A model generated the notes under the pieces. It saw only the letters and a list, made by a program, of their open reading frames with translations. It searched no databases and was not told the origin of the DNA. 19,522 nt of DNA from Actinomycetota bacterium (GTDB taxonomy: Bacteria; Actinomycetota; UBA4738; G016210805): assembly GCA_016210805.1 (NCBI GenBank), contig JACQTL010000307.1, positions 1 to 19,522 on the forward strand, read 5' to 3'. The position numbers and the translations under genes were made by a program. Each line of letters opens with the position of its first letter. The first letter of the stretch is position 1. This document shows, piece after piece, positions 7,028 through 13,276 of the stretch.

Positions 7028-7531
7028 ATGAGGAGGATGGGGATCCTCGTCATGGGGGTCGTGGCCTCGCTGGCCGTCTCGGGCGGCGTCGCCTCGGCCC
7101 AGTACCCGCCGGAGGGCCCGATCGTCGCGGTCTCGGAGGCGTCGGTCCAGCCCGGAGGCTCGATCGACGTCGAGGGAGAGGGGTGGATGCCCGAGTCGAC
7201 GGTGTCCCTGACCCTCTTCTCGGAGCCGCGGCCCCTGGACACCGCCGGGGTGGACTCCGAGGGAGCGTTCGCGACGACGGTCGTGATACCGGCCGACGTC
7301 GAGGTCGGGCCCCACGTCCTGCAGATCTCGGGCACCGATCCCGAGGGTGATCCCATGACGGTCGACGTGAGCCTCGCGGTCCTGGCAGTGGCCTCGGCCG
7401 AGGCCGAAGGCGGGATCGGGCCGGGCGTGGTCATCGGGCTGATCGCCCTGTTCGCGGCGCTGATCGTCATCGGCGCGGTGGTGGTGGCCGGGAAGCGGCG
7501 GTCCTCGACCCCGGCGACGGGAAGCGGATAG
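7028..7531 (+). CDS. Secreted Ig-like-domain protein with C-terminal membrane anchor
   Basis: A 167-residue protein. Residues 1-24 are a signal peptide (basic MRRM start, hydrophobic core, ASA just before QYPP as likely cleavage site). Residues 35-120 form one beta-sandwich-like repeat of the kind common in actinobacterial surface proteins: QPGGSIDVEGEGWMPESTV, then a strand-rich run ending in VSLAVLAV. Residues 131-154 are a hydrophobic helix followed by GKRRSS, giving one membrane anchor with a short cytoplasmic tail. No LPXTG sortase motif is present. The start is set by AAGGAG six bases upstream of the ATG. Its role is unknown; location beside the glycan operon suggests a cell-envelope function. 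It ends 47 bases before a convergent gene. Confidence 0.75.
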   Translation: MRRMGILVMGVVASLAVSGGVASAQYPPEGPIVAVSEASVQPGGSIDVEGEGWMPESTVSLTLFSEPRPLDTAGVDSEGAFATTVVIPADVEVGPHVLQISGTDPEGDPMTVDVSLAVLAVASAEAEGGIGPGVVIGLIALFAALIVIGAVVVAGKRRSSTPATGSG

Positions 7532-7559
7532 GCGAACCGGGCTCACACGGCGCCTTGCT

Positions 7560-7577
7560 CCCGCGCGCGCCGGCGGG
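7560..7577. terminator. Weak GC-rich hairpin between convergent genes
   Basis: CCCGC (7560-7564) and GCGGG (7573-7577) can pair around an eight-base GC-rich loop. It lies between the convergent stops at 7531 and 7579 and could end transcription on both strands, but there is no T-tract, so the call is weak. Confidence 0.25.
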
Positions 7578-7578
7578 G

Positions 7579-8010
7579 CTAGGCGAGGATCGCCGCGAGC
7601 GAGACGGTCACGGTTCCCGTGCCGGCCAGTGACGCCTCTGCGTGGATCCGGCACCACGCGGGATGCTCGACCGGCGGGACGACCGCCCGGGTGAACGGTG
7701 CGGTCCGGGCGCTCCGCCCTCGAGACGATTCCCGGCGGTGGCCGTCGGAGCACGTCACGGTCCACCGGACCTCCACGCGCTGTTCGGGATGGGCCGTGAC
7801 GCTCACCAGGAGCTGGACGGGGTCCGCCACCCGACCCGATGCCGCGACCCTGGCCGGGGCGGCACCGAGAGCTCGGTCCACGGCGACGGCGAGCACGACG
7901 GCGAGCATGACGACGAGGACGACGACGACCCCGCCCACCCACCGCCGCCAGGTCCACCCGTCGTGGCCCGATCGGCCCACGGGCGGTATCCCCCATCCCA
8001 GGGATGCCAC
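7579..8010 (-). CDS. Small single-pass membrane protein of unknown function
   Basis: A 143-residue protein not assigned to a named family. Residues 26-46 are one strong membrane helix (VGGVVVVLVVMLAVVLAVAV) preceded by basic and tryptophan-rich residues, so the C-terminal part should lie outside the cell. The outer part has strand-like segments, including EVRWTVTCSD, and two cysteines (C87 and C120) that could form a disulfide, ending in a hydrophobic TVTVSLAAILA. The GTG at 8010 is the first usable start after an in-frame TAG fifteen bases upstream, and a promoter-like pair sits immediately before it. Codon use is like its neighbours, which supports a real gene. The next gene on this strand ends 69 bases upstream and may have a separate transcript. 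Confidence 0.6.
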   Translation of the reverse strand: MASLGWGIPPVGRSGHDGWTWRRWVGGVVVVLVVMLAVVLAVAVDRALGAAPARVAASGRVADPVQLLVSVTAHPEQRVEVRWTVTCSDGHRRESSRGRSARTAPFTRAVVPPVEHPAWCRIHAEASLAGTGTVTVSLAAILA

Positions 8011-8019
8011 GGCCCGGCC

Positions 8020-8050
8020 AGGCTACGCCGTCCGGTCCACCCCGAGTCAA
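8020..8050 (-). promoter_or_regulatory. Housekeeping-type promoter candidate, near-leaderless
   Basis: On the minus strand, TTGACT (8050-8045), 19 bases, TAGCCT (8025-8020). The -10 element ends nine bases before the GTG start at 8010, so the message would be leaderless or nearly so. The spacer is two bases longer than ideal. Confidence 0.38.
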
Positions 8051-8079
8051 GGGCGGACGTGCACCTGTAGACCAAGGAA

Positions 8080-8892
8080 CTAGGGACGTCTCCGCGTCCT
8101 TGTCCCGAGCGGCTTCCACACGGGCACCCCGTCCTCGTGGAAGGCCGAGGCCCGGCCGGCGTCGGCCAGCTCCTCGAGCACGGCCCCGGCGTCGCGCTTG
8201 CGCCAGCCCAGGGCGGCGGCGACGTCGGGCGCCGTGGCGTCGCCGGCACCCCGGAGCACCGCGAGAGCCAGGTCCCGGCGGGCCTCGTCCTCGGTGGGGA
8301 GCCGGGCCAGGCGGTCCCCCCACCTCCTGGCGAAGAGGTCGAACCGGAGGGCGGGCCACCCCGCGCGCTGCTCCTCCACGCCGGCGTTGGTGAGGACCAG
8401 CATCCGCTGGAGCGACCAGACCGCCCGGTCCACCCGCCGCCTGTCGTCGGTCCCCAGCAGGCGGCGGAGGCCCGGCCCCCCGGCCGGTCCGTGCTCCAGC
8501 ACGGCCTCGGCGACCTCCCGCTGCAGCGGCGTCAGGTCGGGGACCTCCTGGAAGTCGTCGGCCCGGCCCGGGCGGCCGGTGAACGCGTAGAGGTGCCCGG
8601 CCAGCTCGGGGGCGACCAGCGTCACCACGCGGGTCACGTGCCGCCCCGCGCAGGCCAGGAGGCGGTCGGGGAGCTCGTCCTTGAACCGCCACACCCGGTC
8701 CATCTCCGGCGTGAACGAGACGAACCGCCCTTCCTCGTCCCGCACGTCCCACCGCAGGACCCCCGGGCCGGCCACCGCCTCCCAGAGCGAGGGGAGCACC
8801 AGGTCCTCCGTGGGGAAGACGGTGGCGATCCCCACCCGTCTCACGAACGCGGCGGCCTGGGCGAGCGAGCGGACCCGGGAGACGGCGCCCAT
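8080..8892 (-). CDS. Probable AlkZ-related winged-helix protein
   Basis: A 270-residue soluble protein. Residues 20-36 (VGIATVFPTEDLVLPSL) and 65-82 (DRVWRFKDELPDRLLACAG) resemble AlkZ-related proteins of Actinomycetota, in which a VFP-LPSLW stretch is followed by a W-x-WKDELP-like motif. These are distant relatives of the AlkZ/YcaQ crosslink-repair DNA glycosylases. Two further helical segments (118-150, TPLQREVAEAVLEHGPAGGPGLRRLLG; 205-250) look like winged-helix units. The QxQ catalytic motif of true AlkZ is not seen, so glycosylase activity should not be assumed. ATG at 8892 is the start. The upstream region is only 56 bases and is shared with the divergent ABC transporter. The family call rests on remembered motif patterns. 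Confidence 0.55.
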   Translation of the reverse strand: MGAVSRVRSLAQAAAFVRRVGIATVFPTEDLVLPSLWEAVAGPGVLRWDVRDEEGRFVSFTPEMDRVWRFKDELPDRLLACAGRHVTRVVTLVAPELAGHLYAFTGRPGRADDFQEVPDLTPLQREVAEAVLEHGPAGGPGLRRLLGTDDRRRVDRAVWSLQRMLVLTNAGVEEQRAGWPALRFDLFARRWGDRLARLPTEDEARRDLALAVLRGAGDATAPDVAAALGWRKRDAGAVLEELADAGRASAFHEDGVPVWKPLGTRTRRRP

Positions 8893-8896
8893 TCCA

Positions 8897-8925
8897 TCGA
8901 CCAGCGTATCGGCGTCGGGTATCTT
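8897..8925 (+). promoter_or_regulatory. Housekeeping-type promoter candidate for the ABC transporter
   Basis: TCGACC (8897-8902), 17 bases, TATCTT (8920-8925). The -35 has one mismatch to TTGACC and the spacing is ideal. A start near 8932 leaves room for the GGAGGGAGAGG ribosome-binding region (8938-8948) just before the ATG at 8949. Confidence 0.4.
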
Positions 8926-8948
8926 CCGGCGGAGCTCGGAGGGAGAGG

Positions 8949-11177
8949 ATGCACCTGCACGGGGACGCGGCCGGGTCGAGCCGGAGGGATGAGGAGCCCG
9001 CAGTGGACCACCGTCCCGAGGCAGGGTGGCGCGAGCTCGGGGCCCGGATGCGGCTGTTGCGCCGGGCCCCGGTGCTCCGGGGCCTGACCTGGGGCCAGCT
9101 CGGAGACCTGGCGGCCGTCGCCCGGCCGCTCGACACGCCGGCGGGGTCGGTCCTGTACCGGGAGGGCGATCCGGCGGGACGGTTCTACGTAGTGGAGCGC
9201 GGACGCCTCCTCGGCAGGGTCTCGTGGAGCGACGAGGTCTGGGAGTTGGGCCCGGGCACCTCCGTTGGCGACGCCGCCCTGGCCGGTGAGGCCTCGTACC
9301 GGGCCACGGTGTCGGTGGGGGAACCCTCGCGCCTGTGGGCCCTGGACCGCCACGAGATCGAGGGCCTGTCCCGGGCCGACCCTCACCTCGCCGTGGCCCT
9401 CGAGGCGGCCCGGCCCGGCGCGGGCGGGGGTCCCGAGGCCGTCACCGACCGGGAGCTCACCGGATACCGCGTGGAGGCGATCGGGCTCACCAGAGAGGTC
9501 GGGGACGGTCGGCGCATCCTGAACGGCGTCTCCCTCGCCATCGAGCCCGGCGAGATGGTGGCCATCCTCGGGGGAAGCGGCGCCGGGAAGTCCACGCTGC
9601 TCGACGCGCTGTCGGGGGTGCATCCCGCCGACGATGGCGTGGTGCTCTTCGACGGCGCGGACCTGTACGGGAACCTGGCCGCGGCCCGGACCTCGCTCGG
9701 TTACGTCCCGCAGGAAGACATCATCCACAGGGAGCTACCCCTCGAGCTCACCCTGCGCTACGCGGCCCGGCTGCGGCTCCCGGCCGACGCCCCGGCCGCG
9801 GAGATCGACGAGGCCGTCCACGAGGCGATGCAGGTGCTCGACCTCTCCGAGCGCGCCGCCGTGCGCGTGGGGTCGCTGTCCGGCGGGCAGCGGAAGAGGG
9901 CGAGCATCGGGGTGGAGCTGCTGACCAGGCCCCGGGTCTTCTTCCTGGACGAGCCCACCTCCGGCTTGGACCCCGCCACCGAGTCCGAGATGATGCGGCA
10001 GCTCCGCCGCCTGGCCGACGCCGGGAGCACCATCGTCCTCTCCACCCACGTGACCGAGAACGTGGGCCTCTGCGACAGGGTCGTGTTCCTGGCCGGGGAC
10101 GGGCATCTGGCCTTCTTCGGGGCCCCGGCCGACGCGCCCGAGCACTTCCTGGTGGACGCGATCGGGGAGATCTACGAGCGCGTGGCCGAGGAGGGCACGC
10201 CCGAGGAGTGGGGCGATCGGTTCCGGTCGCGCTCCGAGGAGGGAGGGACCGGCGTGGAGCGGCCCGCCGCGGGCGAACCGGCCGGCGGGCCGGCCGAGGG
10301 ACCGGCATCCTCACCCATGGCGGCTCCCCGCCCGGCGGCGGGGCCCTTCCGCCAGTGGTCGGTCCTCACCAGGCGGAACGTGGACATCCTCCGACGCAAC
10401 CCGCTCACGCTCGGCATCCTGTTGGGCTCCCCGATCCTCATCGTGCTGATGTTCGTCGTCCTGTTCCGGCCGGGGGCCTTCGATCCGGCGGACCCGAGCC
10501 CCAGCGCCACGATCATGATCGTCTTCTGGGTCTCCTTCGGGGGCTTCTTCTTCGGCCTGACCTACGGCCTCCTGCAGGTCGTCACGGAGTTCCCCATCCT
10601 CCGTCGCGAGGCGATGGCGAACGTCCGCATCGGGTCCTACCTGGCCTCGAAGCTCACCGTGCTGCTGCCGTTCCTGCTCGTCGTGGCGGTGGCTCTCCTG
10701 GGGATCCTCCGGCTGTTCGATCGCCTCCCGGCCGCGGGGTGGTCGACGTACGCGTCCCTGGCCCTGACGGTGCTCCTCATCGAGGGGGCGGCCCTCACCA
10801 CCGGCCTCGCCGCCTCGGCGTTCACCACCGAGCCGGCCCAGGCCTCCCTGGCCCTGCCGCTCATCACGTTCCCGCAGGTCCTCTTCTCGGGGGGCATCCT
10901 GGCCGTGCCGATCATGGCCCTCCTGGGCCGGGTCATGAGCTACGGGATGGCCGTCCGGTGGGGGTTCGAGGCCCTGGGGAGCACCCTGCAGGTGAACCGG
11001 CTCTACGCCGAGGGGGCGAGCCCCCTGGGGCCGCCGCTCCTGGCCCAGTACGGCGACACCTTCTCCCGGCCCGCCTGGGAGGCCTGGCTCGTGCTGGCCG
11101 GGTTCGCCGTGGCCTTCCTGCTGCTCGCCTACGGGATCCTTCGCCGGCGCCTCCGTGTTCCGGCCCGACGGGCCTGA
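8949..11177 (+). CDS. ABCG-type ABC transporter with N-terminal cyclic-nucleotide-binding domain
   Basis: A 742-residue single-chain half transporter. Residues 40-150 form a cyclic-nucleotide-binding-like barrel (GSVLYREGDPAGRFYVVERG, 66-85; GTSVGDAALAGEASYRATV, 103-121). Residues 172-405 are an ATPase with Walker A GGSGAGKST (208-216), Q-loop Q255, signature LSGGQ (310-314), Walker B VFFLDEPT (330-337) and H-loop H367. A proline/glycine/alanine-rich linker (about 430-465) leads to an ABC2-type membrane domain with six hydrophobic segments (485-735). This ATPase-before-membrane order is that of the ABCG/White family, which usually exports as dimers. The N-terminal sensor could gate ATPase activity; the cargo is unknown. 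ATG at 8949 has a purine-rich ribosome site; GTG at 9003 with GAGGAG upstream is an alternative. It faces the next gene convergently, 21 bases away. Confidence 0.9.
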   Translation: MHLHGDAAGSSRRDEEPAVDHRPEAGWRELGARMRLLRRAPVLRGLTWGQLGDLAAVARPLDTPAGSVLYREGDPAGRFYVVERGRLLGRVSWSDEVWELGPGTSVGDAALAGEASYRATVSVGEPSRLWALDRHEIEGLSRADPHLAVALEAARPGAGGGPEAVTDRELTGYRVEAIGLTREVGDGRRILNGVSLAIEPGEMVAILGGSGAGKSTLLDALSGVHPADDGVVLFDGADLYGNLAAARTSLGYVPQEDIIHRELPLELTLRYAARLRLPADAPAAEIDEAVHEAMQVLDLSERAAVRVGSLSGGQRKRASIGVELLTRPRVFFLDEPTSGLDPATESEMMRQLRRLADAGSTIVLSTHVTENVGLCDRVVFLAGDGHLAFFGAPADAPEHFLVDAIGEIYERVAEEGTPEEWGDRFRSRSEEGGTGVERPAAGEPAGGPAEGPASSPMAAPRPAAGPFRQWSVLTRRNVDILRRNPLTLGILLGSPILIVLMFVVLFRPGAFDPADPSPSATIMIVFWVSFGGFFFGLTYGLLQVVTEFPILRREAMANVRIGSYLASKLTVLLPFLLVVAVALLGILRLFDRLPAAGWSTYASLALTVLLIEGAALTTGLAASAFTTEPAQASLALPLITFPQVLFSGGILAVPIMALLGRVMSYGMAVRWGFEALGSTLQVNRLYAEGASPLGPPLLAQYGDTFSRPAWEAWLVLAGFAVAFLLLAYGILRRRLRVPARRA

Positions 11178-11198
11178 GGCGCGGTCCCTCGAGACGGG

Positions 11199-11654
11199 CT
11201 ACCCGGAGACGTCGCCCCGCACCGGGCGGCGTTCCTCCAGGCGCTTGCGGAAGTGGTCGGCGAGCTCCCGGTTCTCGGACAGCAGCTCCTCGAAGGCCCC
11301 CCTGGGGACGACCATGATCTCCGCGTCCTCGATGGCCTGGGCGGAGAGAGAGTGAGCCGCCTGGAGCAGGAGGGAGAGCTCGCCGAAGGACTCGCCGGGG
11401 CCCACCCGGTCCACCTCGCCCTGGCCCCCGTCGGGGTCGAAGATCCGGACCCGGCCGGACAGGACGATGTACAGGGCGTCGGAGGGTTCCCCCTTGCCGA
11501 ACACCGCCGCCCCGGCGGGCCAGAACAGGTTGGACGACGTCCCGACGATGTCCAGGAGGGACTCCTCGTCGAGCGTCGAGAGGTCCCGGACCGAGCGCAG
11601 GGCCGTAACCAGGCTGTGGGTGATCCTGGGTGCGGAGGACGGTTCCCCGGCCAT
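11199..11654 (-). CDS. Stand-alone cyclic-nucleotide-binding-domain protein
   Basis: A 151-residue protein consisting of little more than one cyclic-nucleotide-binding domain. The barrel begins around LFWPAGAAVFGKGEPSDALY (43-62) and VLSGRVRIFDPDG (64-76), then the phosphate-binding cassette region GESFGELSLLLQAAHSLSAQA (87-107), and a C-terminal helix (116-142). There is no DNA-binding helix-turn-helix, so it is not a full CRP-type regulator; it may be a sensor or partner subunit. In the cassette the glutamate of GEL is kept but the usual arginine position appears to be H101, so ordinary cAMP binding is doubtful. ATG at 11654 is preceded by a TACAGT -10-like element seven bases upstream, consistent with a leaderless message. 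It is convergent with the transporter and divergent from the phosphoesterase. Confidence 0.82.
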   Translation of the reverse strand: MAGEPSSAPRITHSLVTALRSVRDLSTLDEESLLDIVGTSSNLFWPAGAAVFGKGEPSDALYIVLSGRVRIFDPDGGQGEVDRVGPGESFGELSLLLQAAHSLSAQAIEDAEIMVVPRGAFEELLSENRELADHFRKRLEERRPVRGDVSG

Positions 11655-11657
11655 CCC

Positions 11658-11670
11658 GGGTACTGTACCC
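11658..11670. promoter_or_regulatory. Palindrome overlapping a leaderless -10 element in a divergent promoter region
   Basis: GGGTAC, one base, GTACCC: a perfect 13-bp dyad between the divergent starts at 11654 and 11716. On the minus strand it contains TACAGT (11667-11662), ending seven bases before the ATG at 11654. A repressor bound here would block that promoter. Confidence 0.4.
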
Positions 11671-11700
11671 CCAGCCGTCGGAGGGACCCCGCGCCCCCCG

Positions 11701-11709
11701 AGGAGGTGA
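11701..11709 (+). promoter_or_regulatory. Strong ribosome-binding site of the metallophosphoesterase
   Basis: AGGAGGTGA lies six bases before the ATG at 11716, a near-perfect match to the anti-Shine-Dalgarno sequence. It fixes this start and predicts efficient translation. Confidence 0.8.
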
Positions 11710-11715
11710 GCCGAG

Positions 11716-12570
11716 ATGACCCTCTCCGAGGTCCCGTTCCGGATCGCGCAGGTGAGCGACATCCACTGCGGGGAGCCGAGCTTCCAGCCGGAGTGGATGT
11801 CGGCGATCGTGGAGCGCGTGAACCGGATGGAGCCGGACGTGGTCGTGATCGGCGGCGACCTCACCGCGGCGGGGTACGAGTGGGAGTTCGAGGAGGCGGC
11901 CAGGTGGCTGGCCGGGATCCACGCCCCCAAGGTCGTGATCCCCGGGAACCACGACTCCCGCAACGTCGGCTACGTGCACTTCAGGGGGTTCTTCGGGGAC
12001 CGGTTCTCCCGGTACAGGGAGGACTTCGAGGCCGAGCGAGCCGAGCGCCTCATGGCCACGGGCTTCACCGTCGTGGGCGTGGACTCCTCCCAGCCCGACC
12101 TGGACGAGGGGCACATCGGCCGGGAGCGCTACCCGTGGATCCGCGAGCAGTTCCGGGGCGAGCCGGGGGACATCAAGGTCTTCGCCATCCACCACCACAT
12201 GGTGTCGATCCCGGGCACCGGCCGGGAGCGCAACATCATCACCGACGCCGGCGACCTGATGCTCGAGCTCGGACGGCTCGACGTCGACCTGATCCTCTCG
12301 GGCCACAAGCACGTCCCGTTCTTCTGGGGGGTGAACGGGATGCTGGTGTGCAACTCGGGGACGGCCGCCACCAGGCGGGTCCGCGGCCTCACGCCGCCGT
12401 CGTGGAACGAGATCCGGGTGGACGCCTCGACGATGAAGGTGTTCCTGCACTACCCCGACGGCCGGCGCGAGCTCTCCGCGATCTTCAGCCGGAAGACCCG
12501 GGCCATGACCCGCGAGGTCTTCTACCTGACCGAGGACTTCATGCGGTCGAACAGGCTGCTGGTCGAGTAG
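11716..12570 (+). CDS. Metallophosphoesterase, class III cyclic-nucleotide phosphodiesterase-like (CpdA type)
   Basis: A 284-residue calcineurin-like phosphoesterase with all the dinuclear metal motifs: D15-x-H17 in QVSDIH, GGDLT with D48, GNHD (77-80), a histidine in FAIHHHM (159-160) and GHKH (196-199). The order, spacing and length match cyclic-nucleotide phosphodiesterases of the CpdA/Rv0805 group. The C-terminal 60 residues form a strand-rich end typical of the group. No signal peptide or membrane segment is present, so it is cytoplasmic. It starts from the same 61-base region as the divergent cyclic-nucleotide-binding protein, which supports a signalling role, but many members of the superfamily act on other phosphoesters and the substrate cannot be read from the sequence. 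It ends 13 bases from the convergent hemolysin-III-type gene. Confidence 0.85.
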   Translation: MTLSEVPFRIAQVSDIHCGEPSFQPEWMSAIVERVNRMEPDVVVIGGDLTAAGYEWEFEEAARWLAGIHAPKVVIPGNHDSRNVGYVHFRGFFGDRFSRYREDFEAERAERLMATGFTVVGVDSSQPDLDEGHIGRERYPWIREQFRGEPGDIKVFAIHHHMVSIPGTGRERNIITDAGDLMLELGRLDVDLILSGHKHVPFFWGVNGMLVCNSGTAATRRVRGLTPPSWNEIRVDASTMKVFLHYPDGRRELSAIFSRKTRAMTREVFYLTEDFMRSNRLLVE

Positions 12571-12583
12571 CGGGGCCGGGGGC

Positions 12584-13276
12584 TCAGCGCAGGGCGAGCA
12601 GGACGAACAGGATGGCCAGGTAGTGGCACACCGTGGCCCCCAGCGTGAACGAGTGCCATATCTCGTGGTAGCCGAAGTGCCGGGGGCTGGGGTTCGGCCG
12701 GTTCAGGGCCAGGACGATGGCGCCCACCGTGTAGAGCACGCCTCCGGCGAACATCAGGGTCAGGGCGGCGGGGGACAGGCCCCTCACGAACTGGGGCATG
12801 GACACGATCGCGAGCCAGCCGAGCACGATGTAGAGGGTTCCCCCCAGGGCCCGGAAGCCGTCGACCCGCACGAGCTTCAGCGTGATGCCCAGGGCCGCGC
12901 CGCCCCACACCAGCGCGAGGAGCACCGAGCGCCAGGCCCCGTGCAGGACCAGGAGGCTGAACGGGGTGTAGGTCCCCGCTATCAGCACGAAGATCATCGA
13001 GTGGTCCAGGCGGCGCATCCGCCGCCTCCCCCTGGGGGACCACGGGAACCGGTGGTACAGGGCGCTCGTGCCGAACAGGGCGGCGAGGGCCAGGGCATAT
13101 GTGGCGGATCCGACCCTGGCCGCGGTGGTGGGGGCGGCGAGGACCAGGGCCACACCGGCGGGCAGGGCCACGAAGAAGGCCACCTGGTGCAGGCGGCCCC
13201 GCCAGCGCGGGACGGGCGCGGTCTCGTCGGGATCGGCGAGGTCTGGGCGGTCTTTCACGTCGTGGTGATCTGTCAT
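12584..13276 (-). CDS. Hemolysin III family (PAQR-like) membrane protein
   Basis: A 230-residue protein with about seven hydrophobic helices after a charged N-terminal tail. It carries the family's conserved metal-type positions: FGTSALYHRFPW (68-79, S71 and H75), RLDHSMIFVLIAGTYTPF (89-106, D91), GYHEIWHSF (202-210, H204 and H208) and H218. The family (bacterial hemolysin III/YqfA, related to eukaryotic PAQR receptors) is thought to be membrane-embedded zinc hydrolases or regulators of membrane lipid state; the name does not prove haemolytic activity. The ATG at 13276 overlaps the stop of the upstream phosphatase-like gene (ATGA), so both are made from one message. That coupling with a membrane-bound phosphoesterase hints at lipid or head-group metabolism, which is inference. 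Confidence 0.9.
   Translation of the reverse strand: MTDHHDVKDRPDLADPDETAPVPRWRGRLHQVAFFVALPAGVALVLAAPTTAARVGSATYALALAALFGTSALYHRFPWSPRGRRRMRRLDHSMIFVLIAGTYTPFSLLVLHGAWRSVLLALVWGGAALGITLKLVRVDGFRALGGTLYIVLGWLAIVSMPQFVRGLSPAALTLMFAGGVLYTVGAIVLALNRPNPSPRHFGYHEIWHSFTLGATVCHYLAILFVLLALR

Noticed and set aside
8906..8913. GCCGATAC on the minus strand before the AlkZ-related gene, a good sigma-28-type -10 element
   Set aside because: The expected TAAA-like element 15-17 bases upstream is absent (TCCG instead), so it was not counted with the other three candidates.
12584..13276. Reading the hemolysin III family protein as a toxin
   Set aside because: The family name is historical; the context is a housekeeping-like membrane operon and no toxin features are present.
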